Assembly (NCBI GenBank): GCA_900314225.1
Contig: OMUM01000039.1
Coordinates: 1 to 15,321 of the forward strand
DNA: 15,321 bases
Source of the DNA: an uncultured bacterium
Lineage (GTDB): Bacteria > Bacillota_I > Bacilli_A > RF39 > UBA660
Reading direction: 5' to 3'
A model generated the notes under the pieces. That model worked only from the letters and a program-made list of their open reading frames with translations. It searched no databases and had not been told where the DNA came from. Of this stretch, positions 15,073 through 15,321 are shown one piece after another; the stretch's first letter is position 1, and each line of letters starts with the position of its first letter. A program made the position numbers and the translations under genes.

Positions 15073-15100
15073 AAAAAAAACTTTTTAGAAAGTTTTTTTT
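15073..15100 (+). terminator. Terminator of prepilin 2
   Basis: A 12-bp stem (AAAAAAAACTTT / AAAGTTTTTTTT) with loop TTAG follows the stop codon by 4 bases. The stem is AT-rich but perfect and ends in eight T. Confidence 0.85.
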
Positions 15101-15242
15101 TATGACTTTTTGCTGATATATTAAATTAATTTGTATTTTTAATAAAAAATCTTTAAAATATGTAACAAGTTTTATTATGTATTATACTGCTACAAAAAAC
15201 AATTATTTTTTTAGTTATAAATTTAAAATAGTTTGTTATGGT

Positions 15243-15291
15243 AATACATTAGTTATGTAAATTTATTCTGTAAATTTAACTAATATGTATT
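15243..15291. repeat. Imperfect inverted repeat upstream of the second promoter copy
   Basis: AATACAT, TAGT and TAAATTTA (15243-15265) are mirrored by TAAATTTA, ACTA and ATGTATT (15271-15291): 19 complementary pairs around a TTCTG loop, with small unpaired TATG and AT segments. The right arm is the start of the 55-bp repeat and reaches into the -35 box; the left arm is present only at this copy. It could be an operator or a hairpin; AT-richness makes some symmetry expected by chance. Confidence 0.6.
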
Positions 15292-15321
15292 GAAAAAATA
15301 ATAAGTACATGCTACAATCAA
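15267..15321 (+). repeat. 55-bp promoter-bearing direct repeat, copy 2 (runs to the window edge)
   Basis: This is identical to 14420-14474, and the identity is cut by the end of the window, so the true repeat may be longer. It contains TTGAAA at 15290-15295 and TACAAT at 15313-15318 and should drive a gene beyond the edge. The preceding stretch 15101-15266 is non-coding AT-rich sequence in which I see no gene. Confidence 0.95.

Noticed and set aside
14420..15321. 55-bp direct repeats as ends of a transposon or integrated element
   Set aside because: There is no transposase or integrase between them, and the repeats carry promoters placed correctly for pilin genes.

Overview
The window is a strongly AT-rich, low-GC Gram-positive (Bacillota) chromosome segment. 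The evidence is the dnaG-rpoD-trmK block, a T-box leader for threonyl-tRNA synthetase, tRNA genes with encoded CCA ends, GGAGG-type ribosome binding sites, and no outer-membrane or mobile-element genes. All 14 protein genes end in TAA (8) or TAG (6), none in TGA, and tryptophan is always TGG. The code therefore reads as standard, but TGA is conspicuously unused. I infer an uncultured gut-type member of Bacilli close to the Mollicutes/Erysipelotrichia branch; a name cannot be fixed from this sequence.

Bases 1-1070 are the 3' part of a tRNA operon: the tail of one tRNA, then Thr-Tyr-Gln-Lys-Leu-Ser-fMet-Asp-Phe-Arg-Pro, closed by a strong terminator. Bases 1089-3876 hold extracytoplasmic functions. 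A membrane-anchored transglutaminase-like protein with an Asn-rich repeat tail lies on the minus strand. Divergent from it are an M23 (LytM-type) cell-wall peptidase with a perfect consensus promoter and a small two-helix membrane protein.

Bases 3865-6568 form a threonine-controlled operon: promoter, T-box leader with an ACU specifier, a metallo-beta-lactamase-fold hydrolase, and a ThrRS without the N-terminal TGS domain, then a terminator. Bases 6608-10167 form the macromolecular synthesis operon dnaG-rpoD-trmK (primase, housekeeping sigma factor, tRNA m1A22 methyltransferase), tightly packed and ended by a terminator that contains the trmK stop codon.

Bases 10199-13820 carry envelope genes: a signal-peptide protein with a probable beta-propeller ectodomain and a C-terminal membrane helix, a small TIGR04086-like membrane protein on the minus strand, a DUF421 (YetF-like) membrane protein, and a GHL10/DUF187 glycoside-hydrolase-like protein. 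Bases 13812-15321 contain two type IV prepilin-like genes. The 55 bases between them, including a TTGAAA-17-TACAAT extended -10 promoter, recur exactly at the very end of the window. This suggests a tandem array of pilin cassettes continuing past the edge, and it is the most interesting structure here.
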